From Pelatocladus maniniholoensis HA4357-MV3 (GTDB lineage: Bacteria > Cyanobacteriota > Cyanobacteriia > Cyanobacteriales > Nostocaceae): a stretch of DNA of 64,000 nucleotides. The position numbers were made by a program, and so were the translations under genes. The notes beneath the pieces are model-generated. The model was given only the letters and a program-made list of their open reading frames with translations. It did no database searches and was not told the origin of the DNA. Below, piece by piece: positions 36,233 through 44,184 of this stretch. Position 1 is the stretch's first letter. Every line of letters begins with the position of its first letter. The DNA is taken from assembly GCA_019359115.1 (NCBI GenBank), contig JAHHHW010000071.1:1-64000 (forward strand), given 5' to 3'.

Positions 36233-36430
36233 TTAATTTCCTGCTGGACGGTTTTCACAGTTACCAGTATTGGTATCGCAGAAGATATCTTGCGAATCGT
36301 CACTCTGAATATTACTTGGGTTCCCGTTGAAGAAAAGAACGTCTTTTGTAAGGTTTCTTCCGGCAACTTGAGTCAACTCTGCCAGATTGCCATGGACAAT
36401 CATCTTGGGAGTGTTGTATGTTTGTTTCAT
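36233..36430 (-). CDS. Lasso peptide precursor A2
   Basis: This 65-residue paralogue of A1 lies 89 bases upstream of it. The leader is almost identical (MKQTYNTPKMIVHGNLAELTQ), with the same Tyr5, Pro8, Met10, Gly14 and Thr20. After Gln21 the core would begin VAGRNLTKD, with Asp again at position 9. Val1 would be unusual for a lasso peptide, so Gly3 as first residue (ring of seven) is a real alternative. The tail shares FNG, SDDS and a C-x6-C (CDTNTGNC) with A1. TAGGAG precedes the ATG by 8 bases. Confidence 0.87.
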   Translation of the reverse strand: MKQTYNTPKMIVHGNLAELTQVAGRNLTKDVLFFNGNPSNIQSDDSQDIFCDTNTGNCENRPAGN

Positions 36431-36556
36431 TGTTAATCTCCTAGTTGTTTGTTTTTAGGTAGCGCTGCCCTGAATTGGGCTTACGGTGCTGCTTGGTGAT
36501 AAGGTTTAAGCTCCAAGCTCACAACCTGCCAAGAACACTGAATACTTCTTGAATAT
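36431..36556. promoter_or_regulatory. Gap between cyclase gene and precursor A2
   Basis: This 126-base gap may allow separate, higher expression of the precursors. No terminator hairpin is obvious. The leader region carries the ribosome site of A2. Confidence 0.35.
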
Positions 36557-38575
36557 TTATGGCGTAGGTTGTCTGTGGCGAAACCACAAAGCCAAGACAA
36601 TTGCTTGCCAAACCGTCATAGTGTTTTCCTCTGATACCTTCTGCTCTGATATCATGCGGCGATAAGCTGCTTGCAGGTAATCAGGCTCAATGTACTCTTC
36701 AATAGCTTTTAGGTGATCTGAAATCACTTCATCAAGAAGCTGACGATGAAGAGTTAGCATACCGTGCATGAAGTTAGAAGTCATATTGGCTTTGCCTCCT
36801 CGCCACCGCACAGCTTCCGGTAGAATACCTATCAAAGCACGACGCATCACCATTCGTCCCAATCCTTGGCTGAGTTTCTGTTCTGCTGGGAGTGCCAAAC
36901 AAAACTCTACTAATCGCTTATCCAAAAAAGGATGACGAGCTTCAAGGGAAAATGGTGCTGCATATCGGTCTAGCTGTTCTAGTATGTAGGGAAATATGCC
37001 TTGCGAAAGGTCGCGCCAGTGTTGTTCTCTAGTTGTGAGTGGTGGTTGATTAGAATTGTCGAGTGCTAAGATGCGCTCATCCAAACCGATGCGTTGAGCA
37101 AAACTAGAGTTGACAAGGGGTGCAAGTGGTGATTTTGATGGAGTACGCCCTCGCCATCTTTGCCAAAGCTGACGTATGGATTTGGGAATTAGGGATTTGA
37201 GTCCATAATTGACGAGTAGATATTTGCGAGAGATGTTGAAAGAGTGATGAATTTGATTTACTGCAAAGGCGAAAGTCAACCAGCGAAACTGTCTAGCTTG
37301 TTTTTGCAGTTCAGCGATACCATAAGCTTTCAGCAGTGATTGGGGCGAAGCTTCTAAGTTTTGGGCTACTCCTTGGGCTTCTGCAACAAAAGTTGACCAC
37401 TTTCCTTGATGCGCTAATTCTCTTAGTCTTGGGACACCATGACAAACTGTTGTATCACCATCAAGACCGTCAAAGACTATTCGCACACCCGCCTGTTTAG
37501 CTGCTTGATTTAGTCTCCAAGGATAAAAATGACTAGGACCGAGGAGGGCTTCATCTTCATATTGCCAAATCTCTTTAATGTCTGACAACGGACCAAATTG
37601 GTCAGCTTTGACATAGTGAGGAATCAAACCTCCTTGCTCTAAAACAGCGTTGATGTAAGTACGTTCATCACATTCAGTTACTTCATCAAAAATGTTGGAA
37701 AAAGTGTGTAATTGGGTATCTCCTTGCTGGGCAAGCAATTCACGAACAACACAGGTGATGGAGGAAGAGTCTAGCCCACCACTTAAATGAGAGCCAATCG
37801 GGAAAGCACTACGCATACGACACCGCACTGCTTCGGTAAAAATTTTCCGAAATTCCTCAGCATATGCCTCATCTGAATCTAGCTTAATTTCTCGGTGAGG
37901 ATCTAGTGTCCAGTAACACCAAGAACGTATCCCTGAGTGACTCACTACCATGCTGTGAGCAGGAGGAAGCCGTAAAATATCTTGGTAAGTCGTGATGGCT
38001 TTATCTTCCATCATTAATGCTAAGAAGTCAGCTATTCTCACTTCGTTGATTTGGCGCGGAACTTGCTGTAAGCAGAAAAGCGCTTTAATCTCAGAGGCAA
38101 ATATAAAGGCTTGACCTAGCTGATGGTAATAGTAAAAAGGTTTGACTCCAAAATGATCTCTGCTACAAAAGAGAATTTGCTGACGTTGATCCCAAATGGC
38201 AAAGGCAAAATCGCCAAGCAAATGTTCTGAACATTCTTCGCCCCATTTTTCATAAGCAGCCAATATGATCTGGCTATCAGTGATTTTATCGTGGGGAAGA
38301 TGATCAAATTGTAATATTTTTAAAAGTTCATCGCGATTATCTATGCGAGCATCAGATGTAATAATTATATCACTTGTTTTATTGACTAAAGGTAATTTTT
38401 CGATTAAGGATTCAGGTGTAGTCCACAGCATTCGATGTGCAAAACCCACAGCCCCATTTACCCAAATGTCCGTACCGTCTAAACCTCGGTGTGCTAAGAC
38501 TTCAAGCATGAGTCCTAAATCTTCCCTGTCTACAGGATGATGATTAGGGTGGTAAATGCCCATGATTCCACTCAT
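36557..38575 (-). CDS. Lasso peptide cyclase, asparagine-synthetase-like (C protein)
   Basis: This 672-residue enzyme adenylates the side-chain carboxylate of the ring-forming Asp/Glu and joins it to the core N-terminus. The N-terminal glutaminase-like domain starts MSGIMGIYHPN and has no Cys2, so glutamine hydrolysis is not expected. The synthetase domain carries the ATP motif SGGLDSS (265-271). It contains the AsnB-like ending LEARHPFLDKRLVEFCLALP and RRALIGILPEAVRWRGGK. Its length fits lasso cyclases. The ATG at 38575 overlaps the stop of the B2 gene by 4 bases, so translational coupling is likely. Confidence 0.92.
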   Translation of the reverse strand: MSGIMGIYHPNHHPVDREDLGLMLEVLAHRGLDGTDIWVNGAVGFAHRMLWTTPESLIEKLPLVNKTSDIIITSDARIDNRDELLKILQFDHLPHDKITDSQIILAAYEKWGEECSEHLLGDFAFAIWDQRQQILFCSRDHFGVKPFYYYHQLGQAFIFASEIKALFCLQQVPRQINEVRIADFLALMMEDKAITTYQDILRLPPAHSMVVSHSGIRSWCYWTLDPHREIKLDSDEAYAEEFRKIFTEAVRCRMRSAFPIGSHLSGGLDSSSITCVVRELLAQQGDTQLHTFSNIFDEVTECDERTYINAVLEQGGLIPHYVKADQFGPLSDIKEIWQYEDEALLGPSHFYPWRLNQAAKQAGVRIVFDGLDGDTTVCHGVPRLRELAHQGKWSTFVAEAQGVAQNLEASPQSLLKAYGIAELQKQARQFRWLTFAFAVNQIHHSFNISRKYLLVNYGLKSLIPKSIRQLWQRWRGRTPSKSPLAPLVNSSFAQRIGLDERILALDNSNQPPLTTREQHWRDLSQGIFPYILEQLDRYAAPFSLEARHPFLDKRLVEFCLALPAEQKLSQGLGRMVMRRALIGILPEAVRWRGGKANMTSNFMHGMLTLHRQLLDEVISDHLKAIEEYIEPDYLQAAYRRMISEQKVSEENTMTVWQAIVLALWFRHRQPTP

Positions 38576-39012
38576 AGCTTGACTCCTTCTAATGTTGGCA
38601 AAGGAATGAAGCGCGAAAGGTCACTAAGATTACCAATCACAATCTTTCCCTGATGTTCTATCCAAGCATGAGCTTCTAGGATTCCTGAGTTGTCTTTGGC
38701 GACACCAATACGCAGTTGACAAGGGTGTTTATACCGATTCATCAGGACTTGTGTAGTCAAAGCACGAGCTAAACACTTGACTCCAAGCATGTAACGACTA
38801 GCTACGTTTACAGCCCAAACAATCTTGCGGATAGATACTTGGTTTGTAGTTTGCGGGTGGACTGGTTGACTGATTCTTGCTAACAGTTTTAAGAGGGTAC
38901 GAAACGGCAGTAACCACAATCCCAGGCGCATAGCCGCTAGTAAAATTAAAGTCATGATTAATAAATGGCGATCGCCTGCATCAAACCTCAAAAATTTAAA
39001 CAGTAGCGTCAT
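38572..39012 (-). CDS. Lasso leader peptidase, transglutaminase-like (B2 protein)
   Basis: This 146-residue protease of the lasso B2 family removes the leader while the cyclase acts. Catalytic Cys80 is in GVKCLARALTTQVLM and His115 is in EAHAWIEHQGK, both as in known family members. The family's usual third residue, an Asp after HAW, is not obvious (VIGN follows). An N-terminal hydrophobic stretch (LIMTLILLAAMRLGLWLLPF) could touch the membrane. It overlaps B1 by 17 bases and C by 4 bases, a tight operon. The standalone B2, with a separate B1, is the usual arrangement outside proteobacteria. Confidence 0.88.
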   Translation of the reverse strand: MTLLFKFLRFDAGDRHLLIMTLILLAAMRLGLWLLPFRTLLKLLARISQPVHPQTTNQVSIRKIVWAVNVASRYMLGVKCLARALTTQVLMNRYKHPCQLRIGVAKDNSGILEAHAWIEHQGKIVIGNLSDLSRFIPLPTLEGVKL

Positions 39013-39310
39013 TTTGAATATTTATTAGTTCCGCACCTAGAAGTTCTTCAAGCAATGCAAGCAAATCGCGATCGCACTGTTCAACTTCGACTTCGTACTC
39101 TGCCAAGATCGCCGCTTTAATATCCTTCACCGTTTTGGGTGTTTGAATCAAATTCCAAATTCTTGCTCCCACCTCATTCAAACCGTGATACATACCAGAT
39201 TTCAGATTGAGAATTACTGCTTCACCCCCTAAATCAGAGGAAATTTGCTCAACAGATGCCACAATGATTGAATTTTCTGAAATTTTTTGCTCTACTGCTT
39301 TGAAGTTCAT
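38996..39310 (-). CDS. PqqD-like RiPP recognition element protein (lasso B1)
   Basis: This 104-residue protein has a PqqD/RRE fold that binds the leader peptide and presents it to B2 and C. The family core SGMYHGLNEVGARIWNLI is plain, followed by the helical VKDIKAAILAEYEVEVEQCDRDLLALLEELL. Numbering starts at ATG 39310, the first ATG that precedes the folded domain. A longer frame from a TTG at 39349 has no ribosome site. It is the first gene of the cluster, so the promoter should lie in the 600 bases upstream. Confidence 0.88.
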   Translation of the reverse strand: MNFKAVEQKISENSIIVASVEQISSDLGGEAVILNLKSGMYHGLNEVGARIWNLIQTPKTVKDIKAAILAEYEVEVEQCDRDLLALLEELLGAELINIQNDATV

Positions 39311-39402
39311 CTTCTCTACATTTTCCTTTGGCTGTATTTGTGAATCCAATTGTGCCTGTTAAAACGGCACTACTTTATTCAGGCTCAAAATGACCGCAAA
39401 TT

Positions 39403-39440
39403 TGTGTAAAAAAAGCAAAATTTGATCAAAATTTTACACA
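39403..39440. promoter_or_regulatory. Inverted repeat upstream of the lasso operon
   Basis: TGTGTAAAA (39403-39411) and TTTTACACA (39432-39440) are perfect inverted repeats separated by 20 bases that are themselves AT-rich. It lies about 93 bases before the B1 ATG, a plausible operator position. No regulator gene lies in the cluster. Confidence 0.35.
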
Positions 39441-39471
39441 GTTAACCATAGTCTTACGATCTGCTTCTATG

Positions 39472-39514
39472 TACCGATGGGAAACACGCATAGTATATGT
39501 GTTTTACATCGGTA
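39472..39514. promoter_or_regulatory. Imperfect inverted repeat upstream of the lasso operon
   Basis: TACCGATGGGAAACAC (39472-39487) and GTGTTTTACATCGGTA (39499-39514) pair in 14 of 16 positions across an 11-base spacer. It could be an operator or a transcript stem-loop. Confidence 0.35.
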
Positions 39515-39916
39515 TCCATCGCAAAAAAAGATACAGTTATGGGTAACTGATTTTTCGGTTTTTAAGTATTTTTTTCTTTCAACTATGAACGGAGTTTTAC
39601 TTTTACTCTCAACCCTGGTATAAATTTGCAAAATCTTACCGTAAAACTGAGTTCTTAAATTATGCAGTGGTAGATATTTAGTAAATTAACAACCCTGAAT
39701 GTGGAAGATGCTTACGTAATTTTCTCATACCATAATATACATCATAGCCGTCATGTACTTATAATTCATCAAAAAAACACAATTAGGTTAATATTGAGTA
39801 AAGTTTTACCAAATAAAAATCAACTAAATTACTGCAAGTGTTTGCTAATCCTAAGTTTTTTGAAAATAGAAACAGAGGCATAGCAAAATAAAATTTACAA
39901 GCGACTACTTATAAAA

Positions 39917-40243
39917 TTAAAAATTTTCAACTATCCCTTGACTTAGTAAAGCTATCCACATGTCTGATGGTTCTGAGTAGTAATCAATTTCCTCAACTTG
40001 ATATCGATAAAAGCGACGATCATTTTCTAAAATAATCCAGTCGCCACGCTTGACGCCTTTACACTGCGCTGTCATATAACCTTTATTTAAATCATCTATC
40101 GGTTCAAATACATAGTCACGCCCACAAATAAATCCCCGAAAGTCATGCGTTTTATGCTTTTGGAACGTCGGTGTAGTGAAGATAAATTGCATGACGAAGT
40201 CATAAATAACACTGATGCTCATCCCTGACCGACTAAAAGGCAT
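39917..40243 (-). CDS. Conserved hypothetical cyanobacterial protein
   Basis: From ATG 40243 the protein has 108 residues. The frame runs upstream to an ATG at 40303, and a third ATG lies at 40222 (MSISVIYDFV), none with a clear ribosome site. The core reads FTTPTFQKHKTHDFRGFICGRDYVFEPIDDLNKGYMTAQCKGVKRGDWIIL, then RRFYRYQVEEIDYY and WIALL. It is soluble, with a strand-rich OB-like look. No function is known to me. It is oriented away from the tRNA-Gln region and has no operon partner. Confidence 0.7.
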   Translation of the reverse strand: MPFSRSGMSISVIYDFVMQFIFTTPTFQKHKTHDFRGFICGRDYVFEPIDDLNKGYMTAQCKGVKRGDWIILENDRRFYRYQVEEIDYYSEPSDMWIALLSQGIVENF

Positions 40244-40303
40244 AACTATTGATTTATAAATAAAATTTATATGCAATTTTAATGCTGTTGACAGATTAAA
40301 CAT

Positions 40304-40601
40304 TCAACTAACAACTAGTCTCAAGCTACAGACAATCAAGAACCTTTGATTTTAGCTTGATGTTTCTAGTTCTCCACTTGTAAATGACACTGGAACTAGC
40401 CAAAATTGCTGGATGCACACATTTAGATTGCAGCCAGATTTAAAGAATGTCAACTGTAATCGCACTGGCATAAATCAAGGCATTGTTCTAATGTTGGTGG
40501 TTGTTAATCATGCTTAATGCCCACTCCTCAAAATTTTTGGGTGAGACTACTTGACACAACCATAGCTAAAACTGCTATATTGTTAAACAGCGAAAACGCG
40601 A
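40304..40601. other. Intergenic region upstream of tRNA-Gln
   Basis: These 298 bases lie between a divergent hypothetical gene and tRNA-Gln. The tRNA promoter lies at its right end, and no other feature is visible. Confidence 0.5.
40551..40581 (+). promoter_or_regulatory. Likely promoter of tRNA-Gln
   Basis: TTGACA (40551-40556) and TATATT (40576-40581) are separated by 19 bases (18 if CTATAT is used) and end 20 bases before the tRNA. Confidence 0.6.
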
Positions 40602-40673
40602 TGGGGCGTAGCCAAGTGGTAAGGCAGCGGGTTTTGGTCCCGCCATCCCTAGGTTCGAATCCTAGCGCCCCAG
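40602..40673 (+). tRNA. tRNA-Gln (anticodon UUG)
   Basis: This is a 72-nt tRNA. The acceptor stem TGGGGCG pairs with CGCCCCA and the discriminator is G. The D arm contains AGTGGTAAGGC. The anticodon stem GCGGG/CCCGC encloses TTTTGGT, so the anticodon is TTG. The T arm CTAGGTTCGAATCCTAG is standard. CCA is not encoded. Confidence 0.95.
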
Positions 40674-41609
40674 TTAATTTAATAAATATGTTTATAGCGG
40701 TTAGTTGATTGTTGGCTATGTGGCTATGGTTTAGTTGTAGTTATAACTAAATTCAGATGAGCGATCGCTATATAGTAGAGTATAAAAAATCTATCAAAAC
40801 AATCCTGGAGGATGAGAACCCTTTGTTTCTCTTTAAAAAAATTCTCTAACTGCTTCTTGCAAGGGTAGATATGGAATTGTGTTGAGAAGTATTTTGGGAA
40901 CCGTCAACACGTAAAATATTCATAGTTGGAAGATACCAAAGTCGCCGTACAGCCATGAGAATGATGGAGGTGGTTAGGACTGTTTGAACCGCTCAGAGCT
41001 TAATAGGGCAGAACGTGTACGGAAAAGTAATCAAACTGCCTGCGGGAGGCGGGCGGCTGCGCGGGTTCTTCTTTGAGAAGATAAACGGTGCAAACCGAGA
41101 GATGCTGTGTAAGACCAATTTGTACTCGTACAAGGAGGCTGCGGCAAGTGAGACGCGAAACGATGATGGTTGTTTCTTTGAAGCTACGGCTTCAGCGAAG
41201 CAAGCCGGAGTACTTCACAAGTAACATACATCTCGATTGAAGATCTAGATAAAACTACCAATCTACCTTACGAAATGTTACTGTGTAGGCATAGCAATAC
41301 TTCTGGGTTCAGGGGAAAAGGAACGGATATTTATCTTACCCGCTCCGGAAAACCTATACAGAGCTAGCCAAAGCTAGTCATATCTATTGACAGACATTTT
41401 TAAGACTTGAGACAGGGTGACAACAAATTCAAAATTAGGAATTCAGTATTTAGAATTACCTCACGATTAAAGTAGGGGACACCTGAAACAGAAAATAAAT
41501 TTTGTTGATAATCTATCAAACTGTGGGCTTTTATTTTTGACATTTATTAATTCTGAATTCTGAATTCCCAATTATTTCTGTGAGGAATGTAGTTCAATAT
41601 ACTAAGATT
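40674..41609. other. 936 bases without a supported protein gene
   Basis: This is the longest gene-free stretch of the window apart from edges. Its middle (about 40900-41230) is clearly more GC-rich and hairpin-rich than the flanks and is described as a candidate structured RNA. The right part (41230-41579) is ordinary intergenic DNA upstream of the BY-kinase gene, with AATTCAGAATTC-type repeats near 41440-41575. Confidence 0.6.
40900..41230 (+). ncRNA. Candidate structured RNA (HEARO/omega-like or other)
   Basis: Stems visible include GGCAG/CTGCC (41007-41011 with 41036-41040), a GC-rich run near 41038-41065, GAAGC-TACG-GCTTC (about 41179-41192) and an overlapping CGGCTT/AAGCCG pairing. Coding signs are poor: the only frame (GTG 41015 to 41224) has no ribosome site and no family. 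The size and hairpin density recall the large HEARO-type RNAs that accompany IscB/IsrB genes in cyanobacteria and also occur alone, but I recognise this only loosely and no IscB gene is present. Strand is assumed. Confidence 0.35.
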
Positions 41610-43829
41610 ATGCTGAAATCAGACAAATCTCATCACCCGTTGTTAACAGCCAACTCTGCTCAATTAAATGATGCTGATGAAGGTGGATTAAATTTAGGTC
41701 AAGTAGGAGCAGCTCTTCGTCGGCGAGCATTGTTAATAGCTGGTGCAACTAGCTTAGTCGCAACCGCAGGGGTATTAAAAGCAGAAACAGATCCACCAAT
41801 ATACCAAGGCAGCTTTGAAATTTTAACTAAGCCTGTGACTGGTGAGAGTAAGGCTATAGCTAATGTTCCTCAAACTATAGGGGATACCGACGCGATCGCA
41901 GCTCCAGAAACGACTGAGCAAACCAAGACAACAATTGCAGTTTTACAAAGCCGTGGAGTCCTAGAGCCAGTCATCAAAAAGCTTCAGACTAAGTACCCAG
42001 AAATAGAATACGACTATGTAATTGACAACTTAGTGATTGAGCCTAAAGAGCAAAATATTTTAGAGGTTCAATACATCGATCCAGATCAGCAGCTAGTTAC
42101 TGATTTGTTAAACACCATTAAAAATGCTTATCTGGAGTACAGTTTAGCAGAACGCCGTAACGACGTTGAGCAGGCAATTAAATTTGTAGAAAAACAAAGA
42201 AAGCCATTAGAACAACGAGTCCAAGACTGGCAAGAAAGACTGCGAACCATCAGACAAAAGAATAATTTAGTCGAGCCAGAACAAAAAGCACAGGAAGTCT
42301 CTACTCATGTTGCCACACTGACACAGCAGCAACTAGAAAATCGTGTGATGCTAGAACAAATGCGAGCTCAATATCAGGACTTGCAAAAAGAGTTATTGCA
42401 ACAAACAGGTGCATCAGCAAGTAATTCTCTGCTCAGTGACAACGCCCGCTATCAAAAAATTCTCGATCAACTTCAGCAAACGGATGCGGAAATTGCCAAA
42501 AGAGGATCTATATTTACTGGGCAAGAAGAAGGTATGGTGCGTCTTTCCGAACAGAGAGACACAATGATCTCAATGTTAGAAGGAGAAAGAGCAAGGGTAA
42601 ACAGAGATTTTCAAAGCCGCATTCGGGAGTTGGAAGCACGTGATTTTGCCATTACTGAAAAAATAGATAATCTCAATGGCTATTTGCGAGCTTTAGCAGC
42701 AGTTAGTCGTGATTACGATAATATCCAGCGAGAATTAAAAATTGCCACCGAGGGCTTAAGTCAATTTACCGCCAAGCAACAAGCATTGCAAATCGAATAC
42801 GCTCAAAGATTGCAACCTTGGAAATTACTAGATCCTCAATTGACAAAAGTGGATGATCCTGACGCCATCTCAGATAGTGCTAAGAGAAATCTATTATTGG
42901 GAGGAATGTTAGGTTTGCTGATGGGCGTAGGAGCTGCTTTAGTAGTTGATAAACTCAGCAATGTTTTCTACACATCTAAGGAACTCAAAGAAACCATCGG
43001 ACTTCCATTGTTAGGAGTTGTTCCTCTAAGGAAAGAAATAGCTCTTTCCACAAATGCAGGTAATACTTCTGGTGGTTTGCAGCAAGCAACTCGCGCTTCA
43101 TTCTTTGAAGTATTTCGCTCTCTCTACACCAATATTCTGCTTTTAGGTTCTGATACACCAATTCGTTCACTAGTAATAAGTTCCGCAGGACAAGGCGACG
43201 GGAAATCAACAGTTGCTGTCCATTTAGCCTTAGCAGCAGCAGCAATGGGACACCGAGTCTTGCTTGTGGATGCAAATTTACGTTCTCCCAACCTACACCA
43301 ACGGGTAGGGTTAATGAATATTCAGGGATTAACTGACGTTATTTCTTCAGACTTAGACTGGAGCAACGTGATTGAGCGATCGCCAATTGAAGACAATCTC
43401 TACGTCCTCTCTGCTGGTCCTATTCCCCCAGATTCGATCAGGTTACTCGCGTCTCAAAAAATGCAGGACTTAATGCAAGACCTACATAGTAGTTTTGATT
43501 TAGTGATTTACGACACACCACCTCTCGTTGGATTTGCTGACGCAACTTTATTGGCAGCTAACACGAACGGTATGGTATTAGTCGCTGGTTTAGGTAAGTT
43601 GAAGCGTACCGTCTTCCAACAAGCATTAGAAGAGCTACAAATATCTGGCACACCCATCTTAGGGTTGGTAGCCAACAAGTCAAGAGACGCCGCACTTGCT
43701 TCCTATACCTACTATCAGCAATATTACAGACAGAGCATGAGCGTAGAACGTGTAGGTGACGACGATGACACAGACGACACAAATCACTCTGCGCCGACTT
43801 CTTCTTCTGTAAGAAAAGTTAAAGGATAG
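41610..43829 (+). CDS. Wzc-like polysaccharide co-polymerase with BY-kinase domain
   Basis: The protein has about 739 residues. An N-terminal Wzz/GumC chain-length domain with a membrane helix (ALLIAGATSLVATAGVLKA) is followed by a long coiled coil (residues about 190-390) and a second membrane helix (LLLGGMLGLLMGVGAALVV). The C-terminal BY-kinase has Walker A SSAGQGDGKST, Walker A' VLLVDANLRSP and Walker B DLVIYDTPP. A tyrosine cluster follows (YTYYQQYY). Known members autophosphorylate and control polysaccharide length and export. A GTG at 41580 is an alternative start. It lies 10 kb from the transferase locus, so the link is inference. Confidence 0.9.
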   Translation: MLKSDKSHHPLLTANSAQLNDADEGGLNLGQVGAALRRRALLIAGATSLVATAGVLKAETDPPIYQGSFEILTKPVTGESKAIANVPQTIGDTDAIAAPETTEQTKTTIAVLQSRGVLEPVIKKLQTKYPEIEYDYVIDNLVIEPKEQNILEVQYIDPDQQLVTDLLNTIKNAYLEYSLAERRNDVEQAIKFVEKQRKPLEQRVQDWQERLRTIRQKNNLVEPEQKAQEVSTHVATLTQQQLENRVMLEQMRAQYQDLQKELLQQTGASASNSLLSDNARYQKILDQLQQTDAEIAKRGSIFTGQEEGMVRLSEQRDTMISMLEGERARVNRDFQSRIRELEARDFAITEKIDNLNGYLRALAAVSRDYDNIQRELKIATEGLSQFTAKQQALQIEYAQRLQPWKLLDPQLTKVDDPDAISDSAKRNLLLGGMLGLLMGVGAALVVDKLSNVFYTSKELKETIGLPLLGVVPLRKEIALSTNAGNTSGGLQQATRASFFEVFRSLYTNILLLGSDTPIRSLVISSAGQGDGKSTVAVHLALAAAAMGHRVLLVDANLRSPNLHQRVGLMNIQGLTDVISSDLDWSNVIERSPIEDNLYVLSAGPIPPDSIRLLASQKMQDLMQDLHSSFDLVIYDTPPLVGFADATLLAANTNGMVLVAGLGKLKRTVFQQALEELQISGTPILGLVANKSRDAALASYTYYQQYYRQSMSVERVGDDDDTDDTNHSAPTSSSVRKVKG

Positions 43830-43926
43830 TTGTTTGATAGTTGGTATTAACTACCAACCATCAACCATCAATAATCAGTTACTAACTATTACTGGTCTAT
43901 CGCATTAATTCTGAGGGGTTATAGAT

Positions 43927-44039
43927 CAATACGGTTTAGTTAAGGATTTTTCGTCATAATTTAGGCATGTAGAGACGTTGCAGTGCAACGTCTCTACAGG
44001 GTTTAAATGCAAATCGATTGTTTTATCCGAACCGTATTG
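43927..44039. repeat. Palindromic MITE-like repeat, copy B
   Basis: Ends CAATACGGTT (43927-43936) and AACCGTATTG (44030-44039) are inverted repeats. The core is a 14-bp stem (43969-43982 with 43984-43997) built on GTAGAGACGTTGCA. GGATTTTTCGTCATAATTT beside it reappears inverted at 46921-46996. Confidence 0.65.
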
Positions 44040-44081
44040 GATTATATAGGGCTTCTCGGTTGTGTGCAATACGCTGCGCCC

Positions 44082-44101
44082 AGACGTTACATGTAACGTC
44101 T
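44082..44101. repeat. 20-bp perfect palindrome of the GACGTTACATGTAACGTC type
   Basis: AGACGTTACATGTAACGTCT is a perfect palindrome that ends in the CTCTAC tail common to the other dispersed copies. Confidence 0.6.
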
Positions 44102-44184
44102 CTACATTGTTTGTGGCGGTGTATTTGATTCAAATGAGAACTGCTATAGATTCCCGACTCATCAAAATTAATGGGACAGACCAC

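Larger units (their letters stand above)
39311..39916. other. Intergenic region upstream of the lasso operon
   Basis: These 606 AT-rich bases precede the lasso operon (transcribed leftward) and follow the 3' end of a minus-strand hypothetical gene. It contains two inverted repeats close to the operon (39403-39440 and 39472-39514), listed separately. No gene is seen in it. Confidence 0.5.
43830..44184. other. Intergenic region made of dispersed repeats
   Basis: It holds TTGGTAGTT-type low-complexity words just after the BY-kinase stop, the palindromic element at 43927-44039, a 20-bp palindrome at 44082-44101 and a repeat fragment with TCATCAAAATTAATG near 44160. No gene is seen. Confidence 0.6.

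Noticed and set aside
36557-38575. Asparagine synthetase of primary metabolism
   Set aside because: No Cys2 for glutamine hydrolysis, and it overlaps the lasso protease gene.
38996-39310. Pyrroloquinoline quinone biosynthesis PqqD
   Set aside because: No pqqA, pqqC or pqqE nearby; a leader-binding RRE beside B2 and cyclase is the consistent reading.
41015-41224. A 69-codon frame with a GTG start in the GC-rich gap
   Set aside because: No ribosome site, no recognisable family and a hairpin-rich sequence; a structured RNA explains it better.
40602-41609. Integrative element using tRNA-Gln as attachment site
   Set aside because: No repeat of the tRNA 3' end was found downstream and no integrase is present.
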